Shown piece by piece: positions 7,147 to 17,463 of a stretch of 57,543 nt of DNA; position 1 is the first letter of the stretch; each line of letters starts with the position of its first letter. A program made the position numbers and the translations under genes. The stretch lies in the NCBI RefSeq assembly GCF_003402475.1, contig NZ_BFAB01000002.1, positions 374,594-432,136 of the forward strand, in the 5' to 3' direction. The stretch comes from Mycobacterium sp. MFM001. GTDB lineage: Bacteria > Actinomycetota > Actinomycetes > Mycobacteriales > Mycobacteriaceae. The notes under the pieces are model-generated. The model made no database searches and was not told where the DNA came from. It saw only the letters and a list, made by a program, of their open reading frames with translations.

Positions 7147-8816
7147 TGAGCACCACGACAGCCGGGCTGCTGTTCGTTGCGCTCCTAGTGGCAGCACTGG
7201 TGATCGTCCATGTGCCGTTGGGTGACTACATGTTCCGGGTCTACAGCACTGAAAAGCACTGGGGTGTAGAGCGATTCATTTACCGCCTGATCGGTGCCAG
7301 CCCGCGCTCCGAGCAATCCTGGGCAGCGTATGCGCGCAGCGTCCTCGCCTTCTCCGCGGTCAGCATCCTGTTCTTGTTCTCGCTGCAGCTGATCCAGGGC
7401 AAGCTGCCGCTGCACCTGCATGGTCCTGCGTCCCCGATGACTCCGGCTCTGGCCTGGAACACCGCGGTCAGCTTCGTCACAAACACCAACTGGCAGGCCT
7501 ACTCCGGTGAGTCGACCCAAGGACACCTGGTGCAGATGGCCGGTTTGGCGGTGCAGAACTTCGTGTCCGCCGCCGTCGGGATGGCGGTCGCGGTCGCATT
7601 CGTGCGCGGATTCGTCCGCACCCGCACCGGCGAACTCGGCAACTTCTGGGTGGACCTCGTCCGCGGCACGCTGCGCATACTGCTGCCGATCGCCATCCTC
7701 GGCGCGGTGGTGCTGGTCGCCGGCGGCGTCATCCAGAACTTCCACCTGCACGACCAGCTGGTCACCACGCTGGCCGGCTCGCAGCAGACCATCCCCGGCG
7801 GCCCGGTGGCCAGCCAGGAGGTGATCAAAGAACTCGGCACCAACGGCGGCGGCTTCTACAACGCCAACTCCGCCCACCCGTTCGAGAACCCGACCACGTG
7901 GACCAACTGGGTGGAGATCTTTTTGCTGTTGGTGATCAGCTTTTCACTGCCGCGCACCTTCGGCCGGTTGGTGGGCAGCAAGAAGCAGGGCTATGCGATC
8001 GTCGCCGTGATGGGCGTGATCGCCGCGATCAGCGTCACCGTGACGATGCTGGTTCAGTTGCAGCACCACGGCACCGTGCCCAGCGCGGTGGGCGCCGCGT
8101 CGGAGGGGGTCGAGCAGCGATTCGGCGTCGCCGACTCCGCGATCTTCGCCAACGCCACGACGTTGACGTCAACTGGCGCCGTCGATTCCGCGCACGACTC
8201 GTATACCAGCCTCGGCGGCATGATGACGATGTTCAACATGCAGCTCGGCGAGGTCGCACCCGGCGGCACCGGCTCGGGCCTGTACGGCATCCTCGTCCTG
8301 GCCGTGATCACCGTGTTCGTCGCGGGGCTGATGGTCGGCCGCACCCCCGAATACCTGGGCAAGAAGATCACTCCGCGCGAGATCAAGTTCGCGGCCAGCT
8401 ACTTCTTGGTGACCCCGCTCATCGTGCTGCTCGGCACCGCGATCGCGATGGCGCTGCCGCCAGAGCGCGCCGGGATGGCCAACACCGGACCACACGGCCT
8501 GTCCGAGGTGCTGTATGCGTTCACCTCGGCGGCCAACAACAACGGCTCGGCATTCGCCGGGCTGTCGGCCAACACCACCTGGTACAACACGGCTTTGGGG
8601 CTGGCGATGGCCTTCGGCAGGTTCCTGCCGATGATCCTGTTGCTCGCGCTGGCCGGCTCACTGGCCCGGCAGGGTACGACGCCGGAGTCCGCCGGCACGC
8701 TGCCCACCCACAAGCCTCAATTTGTCGGCCTGGTCGTGGGAGTGACCGTCATTCTGGTTGCCCTCACCTTCCTGCCCGCGCTGGCGCTGGGGCCCCTCGC
8801 GGAGGGGATCCACTGA
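7146..8816 (+). CDS. kdpA: K+-transporting ATPase, K+-binding subunit KdpA
   Basis: A 556-residue polytopic membrane protein, the channel-like subunit of the high-affinity KdpFABC potassium pump, related to Trk/Ktr channels with four selectivity-filter loops. Visible filter regions include [11 protein letters not shown] (about 116), [15 protein letters not shown] (about 231) and [11 protein letters not shown] (about 464). About ten hydrophobic helices are apparent. The start overlaps kdpF, and kdpB begins one base after the stop. It is expressed under K+ limitation through KdpDE, encoded downstream. Confidence 0.97.
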   Translation: MSTTTAGLLFVALLVAALVIVHVPLGDYMFRVYSTEKHWGVERFIYRLIGASPRSEQSWAAYARSVLAFSAVSILFLFSLQLIQGKLPLHLHGPASPMTPALAWNTAVSFVTNTNWQAYSGESTQGHLVQMAGLAVQNFVSAAVGMAVAVAFVRGFVRTRTGELGNFWVDLVRGTLRILLPIAILGAVVLVAGGVIQNFHLHDQLVTTLAGSQQTIPGGPVASQEVIKELGTNGGGFYNANSAHPFENPTTWTNWVEIFLLLVISFSLPRTFGRLVGSKKQGYAIVAVMGVIAAISVTVTMLVQLQHHGTVPSAVGAASEGVEQRFGVADSAIFANATTLTSTGAVDSAHDSYTSLGGMMTMFNMQLGEVAPGGTGSGLYGILVLAVITVFVAGLMVGRTPEYLGKKITPREIKFAASYFLVTPLIVLLGTAIAMALPPERAGMANTGPHGLSEVLYAFTSAANNNGSAFAGLSANTTWYNTALGLAMAFGRFLPMILLLALAGSLARQGTTPESAGTLPTHKPQFVGLVVGVTVILVALTFLPALALGPLAEGIH

Positions 8817-8817
8817 A

Positions 8818-10971
8818 ATGGTCTCGTCCACAATGGATTTCGCCAAGGCGCCGCACACCGCGCCGGTGGAGCGGGTTCAGGGCGGCCTGCTCGACCCCAA
8901 GATGCTGGCCAAGTCGCTGCCCGGCGCGCTGAAAAAACTCGATCCCCGCACGCTGTGGCGCAACCCGGTGATGTTCATCGTCGAAATCGGCGCCGCGTGG
9001 TCCACGGTGCTGGCGATCGGCGATCCGAGCTGGTTCGGCAGGCTGATCGTGTTCTGGCTCTGGCTCACAGTGTTGTTCGCAAACCTGGCCGAGGCCGTCG
9101 CCGAGGGGCGCGGCAAGGCGCAGGCCGATGCGTTGCGAAAATCCAAGGCGGACACCATCGCCCGCCGGCTGCGCGATTGGGCACCCGGCGCACGCGCCGT
9201 CGAGGAGAAGGTGCCGGCGCCGCTGCTGCAACAAGGCGACATCGTCGTCGTCGAAGCTGGCCAGACCATCCCCGGCGACGGCGACGTCGTGGAAGGCATT
9301 GCGTCCGTGGATGAATCGGCCATTACCGGCGAATCCGCACCGGTGATCCGGGAATCCGGCGGCGACCGCTCGGCGGTGACCGGCGGCACCACCGTCCTGT
9401 CGGATCGCATCGTCGTCAAGATCACCCAGAAGCCCGGCCAAAGCTTCGTGGACCGGATGATCGCACTGGTCGAGGGCGCCAACCGCCAGAAGACACCGAA
9501 CGAGCTCGCGCTGAACATCCTGCTGGCGGCGCTGACCATCATCTTTGTGTTCGCGGTGGCCACGCTGCAGCCGCTGGCCGTCTACTCCAAGGCCAACAAT
9601 CCCGGCGTGCCGGACACCCAGGCGCTGGACAGCAACGGGGTCACCGGCATCGTCCTGGTCGCGCTCTTGGTGTGCCTGATTCCCACCACCATCGGCGCGC
9701 TGCTGTCGGCCATCGGGATCGCCGGGATGGACCGGCTGGTGCAGCGCAATGTGCTGGCCATGTCCGGGCGTGCGGTCGAGGCGGCAGGCGACGTCAACAC
9801 CCTGCTGCTGGACAAGACCGGAACGATCACGCTCGGCAATCGCGAGGCCGCAGAGTTCATTCCGGTCAGCGGAGTGAGCGAGCGGGAGCTTGCGGACGCC
9901 GCTCAGCTGTCCAGCCTCGCCGACGAGACGCCCGAGGGTCGCTCCGTCGTCGTCTACGCCAAAGATGCCTACGGATTGCGTGCGCGGACACCCGGCGAAC
10001 TCGCCAACGCATCCTGGGTGGAATTCACTGCGGTGACCCGGATGTCCGGGGTGGACATCAACGGACGGCAACTGCGCAAGGGCGCGGCGAACTCCGTGGC
10101 GGAGTGGATCCGGCTCAACGGCGGGACACCGCCGACCATCCTCGGCGAGATAGTCGACGGCATCGCCGCTGCCGGCGGCACCCCATTGGTGGTAGGCCAG
10201 GTTTCCAACGGCGCCGCCGGCAAGAAAGCCGAAGTGCTGGGCGTCATCTATCTCAAGGACGTGGTCAAGCACGGCATGCGTGAGCGCTTCGACGCGATGC
10301 GCCGGATGGGCATCCGCACAGTGATGATCACCGGCGACAATCCGTTGACCGCCAGTGCGATTGCGGCAGAGGCCGGTGTCGACGACTTCCTCGCCGAGGC
10401 CACCCCCGAAGACAAGATGGTACTGATCAAACGCGAGCAGGAGGGCGGGCGCCTTGTCGCGATGACCGGCGACGGCACCAACGACGCGCCGGCCCTTGCC
10501 CAGGCCGATGTCGGGGTGGCGATGAACACCGGCACCACCGCCGCCAAGGAAGCCGGCAACATGGTGGATCTGGACTCCGATCCGACCAAGCTCATCGAGA
10601 TCGTCGAGATCGGCAAGCAGCTGTTGATCACCCGCGGAGCGCTGACGACATTCTCGATCGCCAACGACATCGCCAAGTATTTCGCGATCATCCCGGCGAT
10701 GTTCGTCGCGATCTTCCCGGGTCTGGACCTGGTGAACGTCATGCGGCTGCACAGCCCGGAGTCGGCGATCCTGTCGGCGGTGATCTTCAACGCGATCATC
10801 ATCGCCGCGCTGATTCCGTTGGCGCTGCGGGGTGTTCGCTACACGCCGAGCAGCGCCGCGAAGTTGCTCAGCCGCAACCTCTACGTCTATGGGCTGGGCG
10901 GGATCGTCAGCCCGTTCATCGGAATCAAGCTCATCGACCTGATTGTTCAACTGCTCCCGGGGATGGGCTGA
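8818..10971 (+). CDS. kdpB: K+-transporting P-type ATPase, catalytic subunit KdpB
   Basis: A 717-residue class IA P-type ATPase that hydrolyses ATP to energise K+ uptake through KdpA. Motifs seen in order are TGES (actuator loop, ITGESAPV), DKTGT with the phosphorylated aspartate ([12 protein letters not shown]), KGA nucleotide site, MITGDNPLT, and [15 protein letters not shown] in the hinge. Transmembrane segments flank the actuator and follow the P domain. I chose ATG 8818, directly after the kdpA stop; the frame extends upstream inside kdpA but without similarity. ATG 8833 is an alternative. Confidence 0.97.
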   Translation: MVSSTMDFAKAPHTAPVERVQGGLLDPKMLAKSLPGALKKLDPRTLWRNPVMFIVEIGAAWSTVLAIGDPSWFGRLIVFWLWLTVLFANLAEAVAEGRGKAQADALRKSKADTIARRLRDWAPGARAVEEKVPAPLLQQGDIVVVEAGQTIPGDGDVVEGIASVDESAITGESAPVIRESGGDRSAVTGGTTVLSDRIVVKITQKPGQSFVDRMIALVEGANRQKTPNELALNILLAALTIIFVFAVATLQPLAVYSKANNPGVPDTQALDSNGVTGIVLVALLVCLIPTTIGALLSAIGIAGMDRLVQRNVLAMSGRAVEAAGDVNTLLLDKTGTITLGNREAAEFIPVSGVSERELADAAQLSSLADETPEGRSVVVYAKDAYGLRARTPGELANASWVEFTAVTRMSGVDINGRQLRKGAANSVAEWIRLNGGTPPTILGEIVDGIAAAGGTPLVVGQVSNGAAGKKAEVLGVIYLKDVVKHGMRERFDAMRRMGIRTVMITGDNPLTASAIAAEAGVDDFLAEATPEDKMVLIKREQEGGRLVAMTGDGTNDAPALAQADVGVAMNTGTTAAKEAGNMVDLDSDPTKLIEIVEIGKQLLITRGALTTFSIANDIAKYFAIIPAMFVAIFPGLDLVNVMRLHSPESAILSAVIFNAIIIAALIPLALRGVRYTPSSAAKLLSRNLYVYGLGGIVSPFIGIKLIDLIVQLLPGMG

Positions 10972-10972
10972 G

Positions 10973-11848
10973 ATGAGTTTCGCCAATCTGGTTCGCCAGC
11001 ACTGGGCCGCGCTGCGCGCGCTGCTCGTTTTCACCGTGATCCTCGGCGCCGGCTATCCGTTGCTTGTCTGGGCGGTCGCGCAGCTGCCCGGCCTGCACGA
11101 CAAAGCGGAGGGCTCGATCATTCGGGTCGAGGGTAAACCGGTCGGCAGCAGCCTGATCGGCCAGTTGTTCACCGACACCGCCGGCCGTCCACTGCCCCAG
11201 TACTTCCAGAGCAGACCGCCGGCGGCCGGCGACGGATACGACCCCCTGGCCAGTGGTGCCAGCAACCTCGGGCCGGAAAGCATCGTCGATGCCCCGGACA
11301 CACCCAGCCTGCTCACCCAGGTGTGTTCACGCAGTAAGGCAGTCGGGGAGCGTGACGGGGTGGACGGGTCGCGTCCGTTTTGCACCGGAGGCGGCGTCGG
11401 CGCCGTGTTGTCGGTGATTGGCCCTCGCGACGCACGCGGCAACGTCGTCCACCCCACCAGGGTTGTCAGCGTCAACGAGCCGTGCTCGACCACGGCCCAG
11501 ACGTTCTTGACCAGCTACGACGGAGTTCGGGTGGAGTGCGCGCAATCCGGTGAGGACTACGCCATCGGCCAGCTGGTGCCGATCCGGGGTGCCGCACCAC
11601 AGAGCCCGCGGGTACCGGCCGATGCCGTCACCGCAAGCGGCAGCGGTCTGGACCCGGACATCTCCGAGGCCTACGCCGATGTCCAGGTGGCCCGAGTCGC
11701 CAGGGCGCGCCACGTCAGTGCCGATCAGGTCCGAGAGGTGGTGCGGGCCAACCGCCGCGGCCGCGACCTCGGGTTCTTCGGCGAACCGCGTGTCAACGTG
11801 CTGGCCGTCAACCTGCAACTCGACCACAAGTATCCGGTCACCAGATGA
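10973..11848 (+). CDS. kdpC: KdpC subunit with a long Cys-containing insertion
   Basis: A 291-residue protein; KdpC is usually about 190. The N-terminal membrane anchor (about 12-35) and the KdpC core are recognisable: VGSSLIGQLF, QSRPPAAGDGYDP, ASNLGPES, then VTASGSGLDPDIS, ARHVS and RVNVLAVNLQLD. Between residues about 103 and 212 lies an extra segment of about 100 residues with four cysteines (C118, C137, C171, C189). KdpC faces the outside, so disulfides are plausible. No frameshift or stop is needed to read it. KdpC assists high-affinity K+ transport by KdpB/KdpA. It overlaps kdpD as ATGA. Confidence 0.93.
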   Translation: MSFANLVRQHWAALRALLVFTVILGAGYPLLVWAVAQLPGLHDKAEGSIIRVEGKPVGSSLIGQLFTDTAGRPLPQYFQSRPPAAGDGYDPLASGASNLGPESIVDAPDTPSLLTQVCSRSKAVGERDGVDGSRPFCTGGGVGAVLSVIGPRDARGNVVHPTRVVSVNEPCSTTAQTFLTSYDGVRVECAQSGEDYAIGQLVPIRGAAPQSPRVPADAVTASGSGLDPDISEAYADVQVARVARARHVSADQVREVVRANRRGRDLGFFGEPRVNVLAVNLQLDHKYPVTR

Positions 11849-14412
11849 CGACTCTGGTGGATGATGATCACGTGAGTGTCGTCGACCACCGACGCAAACG
11901 CGGAGAACTGCGTATCTACCTCGGCGCGGCACCCGGCGTCGGCAAGACGTACGCGATGCTGTCCGAGGCGCACCGCCGACTGGAACGCGGCACCGACCTG
12001 GTGGCGGCCGTGGTCGAGACACACGGGCGTCGCAAAGTCGCTGAGCTCCTTGAAGGTATCGAGGTCATTCCGCGCCGAACCATCGAATATCGCGGCAGCC
12101 GGTTCACCGAGCTCGACGTCCCGGCGGTGCTCGCCCGCAGCCCGCAGGTGGTACTAGTCGACGAACTCGCGCATACCAACGTGCCCGGCAGCAAGAACCA
12201 GAAACGCTGGCAGGACGTCGAGGAGCTGCTCGACGCCGGTATCACGGTGATTTCCACCGTGAACATCCAACATCTGGAAAGCCTCAACGACGTCGTCGCG
12301 CAGATCACCGGGATCGTCCAGCAGGAAACGGTCCCGGACTCCGTCGTTCGGCAAGCCGCTCAAATCGAACTCATCGACATCACGCCGGAGGCGTTGCGAC
12401 GCAGACTTTCCCATGGCAATGTCTACGCGCCGGAGAAGATCGACGCGGCCTTGTCCAACTACTTCCGCAGCGGAAACCTCACCGCGCTAAGGGAACTCGC
12501 GCTGCTATGGCTGGCCGACCAAGTCGACGCCGCACTGGCGAAATACCGCGCGGAGAAAAGGATCACAGATACTTGGGAGGCGCGGGAGCGAGTCGTCGTC
12601 GCCGTCACCGGCGGACCGGAATCGGAAACGTTGGTGCGGCGGGCTTCACGGATCGCGACGAAGTCCAGCGCCGAGTTGATGGTGGTGCACGTCTTGCGCG
12701 GCGACGGGCTTTCCGGTGCGTCGGCGCCCCGCATAGGCAAGGTCCGCGAACTCGCGACCAGCCTTGACGCGTCCATGCACATCGTCGTTGGTGACGATGT
12801 GGCCACGGCGCTGCTCGATTTCGCACGCGAAATCAACGCCACGCAGCTGGTGATAGGGACCTCTCGGCGATCGCGATGGGCACGCATCGTGGACGAGGGC
12901 ATTGGCGCGCGGATCGTGCAGCGGTCCGGCAAGATCGACGTACACATCGTCACCCATGGTGAATCGAACCGGGGATACCGACGAAACCCGATCTCTCCCC
13001 GGCAGCGACGCGCCGGATCATGGCTGGCGGCGGTCGTCGTCCCGTCGGCGATCTGCGCGATCACGCTGACCTGGCTGGACAGGATCCTCAACACCAGTGG
13101 GGAAAGCGCGATGTTCTTCGTCGGTGTGCTGGCTGTCGCGTTGCTGGGAGGCGTTGCGCCGGCAGCGCTTTCGGCAGTGCTGTCCGGATTGCTGTTGAAC
13201 TACTACCTGACCGCTCCAAGGCACAGCTTCACCATCGCCGAACCCGACGCCGCCGTCACGGAACTGGTCCTGCTGGTGGTCGCGGTGGCAGTCGCGGTTC
13301 TGGTCGACGGCGCCGCCAAACGAGCCCGAGAAGCCGGCCGCGCATCGCAGGAGGCAGAACTGCTGACGCTGTTCGCGGGATCGGTGCTGCGCGGCGCGGA
13401 CCTCGAGACACTTCTCGAACGGGTGCGGGAGACTTACTCACAGCGTGCAGTCAGTATTTTGCGCGAACAAAGCGAAGACGATCAGCTCCGGACGAGCATC
13501 GTCGCCTCGGTCGGCAAAGACCCGTGCACCACAGTCGATTCCGCCGACACCGCAATCGAGGTCGGCGACGACGAATTCTGGATGCTGATGACCGGCCGCA
13601 AGCTGGCCGCCCGTGACCGACGGGTGCTTTCCGCCGTGGCCAAACAGGCCGCGGGTCTGATCCGCCAACGCGAGCTCGCCGAAGACGCCAGCCGGGCGGA
13701 GGCCATTGGGCGGGCCGATGAGTTACGGCGGTCTTTGTTGTCCGCGGTCAGCCATGACCTACGCACTCCGCTGGCGGCGGCCAAAGTGGCGGTGTCAAGC
13801 CTGCGCGCCGAGGACATCGACTTCTCTCCGGAAGACACCGCCGAATTGCTGGCCACCATCGAGGAGTCGATCGATCACCTCACCGCGTTGGTCGGCAACC
13901 TTCTCGACTCGTCGCGATTGGCGGCCGGAGTCGTTCGGCCAGAGCTGCGACGGGTGTACCTGGAGGAGACCGTGCAGCGCGCTCTGGTCAGTATCGGCAA
14001 GGGCGCCACAGGCTTTTTCCGCTCCGCGCTCGACCGCGTCAAAGTCGACGTCGGCGGCACGGTGGTGCTGGCCGACGCCGGATTGCTCGAGCGCGTGCTG
14101 GCCAACCTCATCGACAACGCGTTGCGCTACGCACCCAACTGCGTGGTACGAGTCAATGCCGGACAAGTCGGTGAGCGGGTGCTGATCAATGTCATCGACG
14201 AGGGACCCGGAATCCCGCATGGCAGTGCGGAACAACTCTTCGAAGCCTTTCAGCGGCTGGGCGATCACGACAACACCAGCGGCGTGGGCCTGGGATTGTC
14301 GGTGGCGCGGGGTTTCGTCGAGGCGATGGGCGGCACAATTCAGGCCACTGACACGCCCGGCGGCGGTCTCACCATCGTCGTGGACTTGGCGGCGCCGGAG
14401 GGCAATCAGTGA
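11845..14412 (+). CDS. kdpD: Osmosensitive K+ channel sensor histidine kinase KdpD
   Basis: An 855-residue kinase. It contains an N-terminal KdpD domain (about 20-230) with Walker A APGVGKT and Walker B VVLVDELAHTN, and a universal-stress-protein-like domain (about 245-365). Four transmembrane helices of DUF4118 type follow (about 390-490), then a GAF-like region. The kinase core has H in AVSHDLRTPL, N box NLIDNALRYAP, DEGPGIP and GVGLGLSVARGF. It senses K+ limitation and phosphorylates KdpE. In other bacteria the USP domain binds cyclic di-AMP, which may apply here. Starts and ends overlap kdpC (ATGA) and kdpE (GTGA). Confidence 0.96.
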   Translation: MTTLVDDDHVSVVDHRRKRGELRIYLGAAPGVGKTYAMLSEAHRRLERGTDLVAAVVETHGRRKVAELLEGIEVIPRRTIEYRGSRFTELDVPAVLARSPQVVLVDELAHTNVPGSKNQKRWQDVEELLDAGITVISTVNIQHLESLNDVVAQITGIVQQETVPDSVVRQAAQIELIDITPEALRRRLSHGNVYAPEKIDAALSNYFRSGNLTALRELALLWLADQVDAALAKYRAEKRITDTWEARERVVVAVTGGPESETLVRRASRIATKSSAELMVVHVLRGDGLSGASAPRIGKVRELATSLDASMHIVVGDDVATALLDFAREINATQLVIGTSRRSRWARIVDEGIGARIVQRSGKIDVHIVTHGESNRGYRRNPISPRQRRAGSWLAAVVVPSAICAITLTWLDRILNTSGESAMFFVGVLAVALLGGVAPAALSAVLSGLLLNYYLTAPRHSFTIAEPDAAVTELVLLVVAVAVAVLVDGAAKRAREAGRASQEAELLTLFAGSVLRGADLETLLERVRETYSQRAVSILREQSEDDQLRTSIVASVGKDPCTTVDSADTAIEVGDDEFWMLMTGRKLAARDRRVLSAVAKQAAGLIRQRELAEDASRAEAIGRADELRRSLLSAVSHDLRTPLAAAKVAVSSLRAEDIDFSPEDTAELLATIEESIDHLTALVGNLLDSSRLAAGVVRPELRRVYLEETVQRALVSIGKGATGFFRSALDRVKVDVGGTVVLADAGLLERVLANLIDNALRYAPNCVVRVNAGQVGERVLINVIDEGPGIPHGSAEQLFEAFQRLGDHDNTSGVGLGLSVARGFVEAMGGTIQATDTPGGGLTIVVDLAAPEGNQ

Positions 14413-15086
14413 CTCGGGTACTGGTCATTGACGACGAGCCGCACATCCTGCGGGCACTGCGCATCAACCTCTCGGTCCGCGGCTATGACGTCACCACCGC
14501 GGCCACCGGCGCCGGCGCGTTACGCGCCGCCGCCGAACATCGTCCGGACGTGGTGATTCTCGACCTGGGCCTGCCGGACATTTCGGGCATCGAGGTGTTG
14601 GCCGGGCTGCGCGGCTGGCTCAACGCACCAGTGATCGTCCTCTCGGCCCGAACCGATTCGTCGGACAAGGTTGAGGCGCTGGACGCCGGCGCCGACGACT
14701 ACGTCACAAAACCGTTCGGCATGGATGAGTTTCTGGCCCGGTTGCGGGCTGCGGTGCGGCGCAACACCGCCTCCGAAGCCGACCAGCCTGTTATCGAAAC
14801 ACCTTCGTTCACAGTCGATTTGGCTGCCAAAAAGGTCACCAAAAACGGTACCGAAGTCCACCTGACGCCGACCGAATGGGGCATGCTCGAGGTGCTCGCC
14901 CGCAACCGCGGCAAATTGGTCGGTCGCGAGGAACTCCTCAAGGAGGTGTGGGGACCGGCATACGCCACCGAAACCCATTACCTGCGGGTCTATTTGGCGC
15001 AGCTGCGCCGCAAACTCGAAGATGACCCGTCGCGGCCCCGGCATCTGCTGACCGAGGCCGGAATGGGTTATCGCTTCGAGGCATAG
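14409..15086 (+). CDS. kdpE: Response regulator KdpE (OmpR family)
   Basis: A 225-residue regulator. The receiver domain has acidic residues DDE at 8-10, phospho-acceptor D52 in ILDLGLPD, and K in VTKPFG. A C-terminal winged helix includes LTPTEWGMLE and THYLRVYLAQLRRKL, typical of KdpE. The GTG start overlaps the kdpD stop. It activates kdp transcription under low K+. In M. tuberculosis kdpDE are, as I recall, divergent from kdpFABC; here all seven genes run in one direction, so activation would also raise its own level. Confidence 0.96.
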   Translation: MTRVLVIDDEPHILRALRINLSVRGYDVTTAATGAGALRAAAEHRPDVVILDLGLPDISGIEVLAGLRGWLNAPVIVLSARTDSSDKVEALDAGADDYVTKPFGMDEFLARLRAAVRRNTASEADQPVIETPSFTVDLAAKKVTKNGTEVHLTPTEWGMLEVLARNRGKLVGREELLKEVWGPAYATETHYLRVYLAQLRRKLEDDPSRPRHLLTEAGMGYRFEA

Positions 15087-15289
15087 CGGTGAGCCCACGC
15101 ACGATTCGCCGGCCATATCGCACCGTGGCAGGTAAAATCACTCGCGGCATCCACCATTCCCCCGCACGCGCTGCGCAACCCGACTCGATGGCGAACTATC
15201 GCTAAATCGTAGGCCTGAGCAGGTTTCAAATCCGCCAGGTTGGGTACAACCCTCGAATTCAACAGGAGCAGCGGAAGGAGCTTGACGTG

Positions 15290-15742
15290 ATGCTCTCCAA
15301 GATCGCGATGAAGACGACGGCCGTGGCCGCCGGCATTGCGACGGCAGGGATCCTCGCAGCGACACCGGCGTTGGCGGACCCCCAAGTGGTGTCCCTCGGC
15401 CAATCGGCGGAAATTCCCAGCCCGGGCGGCGCCATCAGCTACACCGTCCAGAATCTGCAGCCCAGCGGCCACAACGATGGCATCTGGTACTCGGATGTCA
15501 CAGCCAAAGCCGTGTCTGGCTCCCCCACCCCGAACATCGCCGACTTCAACGCCCGTGCCGTCAACAGCTCGACCTACGCGGTGATGAAGGGCAACGAGGT
15601 GGACGGCCTTCCCAACGCACCCATTGCGACGGGCAGCCAGTCAAGCGGCAGGCTGTACTTCGACGTCAAAAACGGCACAGCGCCCGACAGCGTGGTCTAC
15701 CGCGACGCCGCCGGTGTTGACAAGGTCGTCTGGAAGAGCTGA
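15290..15742 (+). CDS. Secreted DUF1942 (MPT63-like) protein
   Basis: About 150 residues. A Sec signal peptide (MLSKIAMKTTAVAAG..., cleavage likely after ALA, near residue 27) is followed by a beta-rich domain. Features such as DVTAKAV, SPTPNIADFNARA and GRLYFDV match the DUF1942 family, whose model is the immunogenic MPT63 of M. tuberculosis, an Ig-like beta-sandwich of unknown function. GGAAGGAG is placed for either GTG 15287 or ATG 15290. The 200-base gap after kdpE probably holds its own promoter. It is convergent with the hydrolase gene, six bases apart. Confidence 0.85.
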   Translation: MLSKIAMKTTAVAAGIATAGILAATPALADPQVVSLGQSAEIPSPGGAISYTVQNLQPSGHNDGIWYSDVTAKAVSGSPTPNIADFNARAVNSSTYAVMKGNEVDGLPNAPIATGSQSSGRLYFDVKNGTAPDSVVYRDAAGVDKVVWKS

Positions 15743-15748
15743 CGCTGC

Positions 15749-16558
15749 TCAGCCCGCGCGCCCGATGAAGCCGCTCACAATGCGATAGAACTCGTCCGGT
15801 TTCTCGTGCTCGACCAGGTGACCGCACTCGGCGACGATGGCTGACTCGCAGCCGGGGACTGCGTCGGAGATTTCTTCCGAAAGCCCTGGCGGCGTGCAGA
15901 AGTCCTGGTCCCCGCAGATCACCAGAGCCGGCTGCGTGATATCGCGCAGGCGCGGCAGCGTGTCGTGGGCGGCAATCATGTCGATGCGTTGTAACGCGAT
16001 GGCACGGTCCCGCGGACCGTCAGGTTGAGCCGCCGCGCGGTCGATCCACGCCGCTACCCGGTCGGGATGCTCGCGAGCGTATTTCGGGGAGAACAGAAAT
16101 AGCGCATACGCCGACAGTAGGGCGTGGCGATCCCAGTCGGCCGCCATCTGACGCCGCACAGCGAACTCCCGCGTCATGAACGCGTCGAAGCGCGCGAACG
16201 ACGCCACCATGGTCAGGCTTCGCACCGTGTGTGGATGGTCCAACGCCATGCATTGCCCGATCGCTCCGCCAGTCGATGCGCCCACAATATGCATCGGCCC
16301 CACGTCGAGGTACTCCACCAAGGACGCCGTATCGGCAGCCAATTGCGCAGTGGTGTAGCCGCTTTCAGCGCGACTGGATTCCCCGGTGCCGCGCTGGTCG
16401 GGGACGACGACGTAGTAGTCGGCAGCGAACCGGTCGATCTGGCCGATCCAGCTTTTACCGGTGCCGCCCAGGCCCGAGATCAGCAGCACCGGCGGGCCGG
16501 CGGGATCACCGTACGTCTCGTAATAGAGCGAGATTTCGTGGGTGTGCAAGGTCGCCAT
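15749..16558 (-). CDS. Alpha/beta-fold hydrolase
   Basis: A 269-residue hydrolase. Visible elements are the oxyanion region LLISGLGGTGKSW (about 26-38), DQRGTGES, the nucleophile elbow GASTGG (Ser near residue 94), the acid in CGDQDFCTP, and the catalytic His in ECGHLVEHEKP. The layout resembles 3-oxoadipate enol-lactonase and RutD-type enzymes, but the substrate cannot be told. It is the last gene of a three-gene minus-strand set (SDR, LLM oxidoreductase, hydrolase) with gaps of 23-25 bases, so probably one operon. Confidence 0.85.
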   Translation of the reverse strand: MATLHTHEISLYYETYGDPAGPPVLLISGLGGTGKSWIGQIDRFAADYYVVVPDQRGTGESSRAESGYTTAQLAADTASLVEYLDVGPMHIVGASTGGAIGQCMALDHPHTVRSLTMVASFARFDAFMTREFAVRRQMAADWDRHALLSAYALFLFSPKYAREHPDRVAAWIDRAAAQPDGPRDRAIALQRIDMIAAHDTLPRLRDITQPALVICGDQDFCTPPGLSEEISDAVPGCESAIVAECGHLVEHEKPDEFYRIVSGFIGRAG

Positions 16559-16582
16559 AATTGTCTTTCCTATCGGTGTGAG

Positions 16583-17440
16583 TCACAGGACGGCATCAGC
16601 AAGACGCTCAAGCTGGTCCAGCGACGCGACGCTGGGGTGAAACAGCAGCGCATCGAAGCCGAGGTCGCGGTAGGCGCGCACGGTGGCCACCGCGTCGCGC
16701 GGCGAGGCCAGCATGTCGGCCACATTGAGCTCGGCGTAGTCCGGTATGAACCCGTAGTAGTTGCGCAGATTCGCGTGCCCGGCGTGCACCGTGGCCTGGT
16801 CGCCGAGCGCGAAATTCACGCTGGCGTTCAGCCGCGGCTTACCTGTGCGGCCCGCCTGCTTCCAGGCCGCGCGCACCCGGTCGGCAAACGATGACTGGTT
16901 CGGATAGTCGCGGACTGCACCGGCCGCCCAGCCATCCCCCACCGCAGCTACCCGCCGGAGCGTTGCCTGAGACTTACCGCCGAACAGTAGTGGGATCTGC
17001 ACCGGCGCAGGGCAGATCGCGCTGCCGCCAGTGACCACTTCGGCCTGCCACGTCCGATGCATCAACTTCACCGTTTCGTCGAGTACGCGCCCGCGCTGCT
17101 CAAAGTCCGCACCGGTCGCCGCGTAGTCGTCAGCCCGAGCACCCACGCCCACACCCACGGTGAGCCGATTACCGGAGATATCGGCCAAACTCGCCAATTG
17201 CTTGGCCAACGGTGCCGCTGGATACAGCGGTGCCAGCAGCACGTTGGTGATCAGCCGAAGATCGCTGGTGGCACCGGCCGCAACGGACAAGGCGACTATC
17301 GAGTCGAGGCTCGGATAAACCACCCGGTCGATGGTGGTGACCCCGGCGAATCCGTATTGTTCGGCGCGGCGCGCCCACTCGGCGATCAGCGAGCCATCCA
17401 CCCGGGCAATGTGGTTGGGCAGGCCGATGACGATTTGCAT
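16583..17440 (-). CDS. LLM-class (F420- or flavin-dependent) oxidoreductase
   Basis: A 285-residue TIM-barrel protein of the luciferase-like monooxygenase family. It starts MQIVIGLPNHIARVDG, with RLTVGVGVGARADDYAA in the middle and IPLLFGGKSQATLRRVAAVGDGW later, all typical of LLM proteins. In mycobacteria these usually use coenzyme F420, though FMN use cannot be excluded. It lies between the SDR and hydrolase genes in one probable operon, suggesting a shared catabolic or detoxifying route. The substrate is unknown. Confidence 0.87.
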   Translation of the reverse strand: MQIVIGLPNHIARVDGSLIAEWARRAEQYGFAGVTTIDRVVYPSLDSIVALSVAAGATSDLRLITNVLLAPLYPAAPLAKQLASLADISGNRLTVGVGVGARADDYAATGADFEQRGRVLDETVKLMHRTWQAEVVTGGSAICPAPVQIPLLFGGKSQATLRRVAAVGDGWAAGAVRDYPNQSSFADRVRAAWKQAGRTGKPRLNASVNFALGDQATVHAGHANLRNYYGFIPDYAELNVADMLASPRDAVATVRAYRDLGFDALLFHPSVASLDQLERLADAVL

Positions 17441-17463
17441 AGCTATCCCTTCTCCTTTGATGG

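Noticed and set aside
8764..11034. 756-codon minus-strand frame opposite kdpB
   Set aside because: Shadow of kdpB with Asp/His/Gly-rich sequence lacking any fold signature.
10973..11848. Frameshift or fusion as the cause of the long KdpC
   Set aside because: The frame is open from end to end and both flanks match KdpC in the same frame, so an insertion is the simpler reading.
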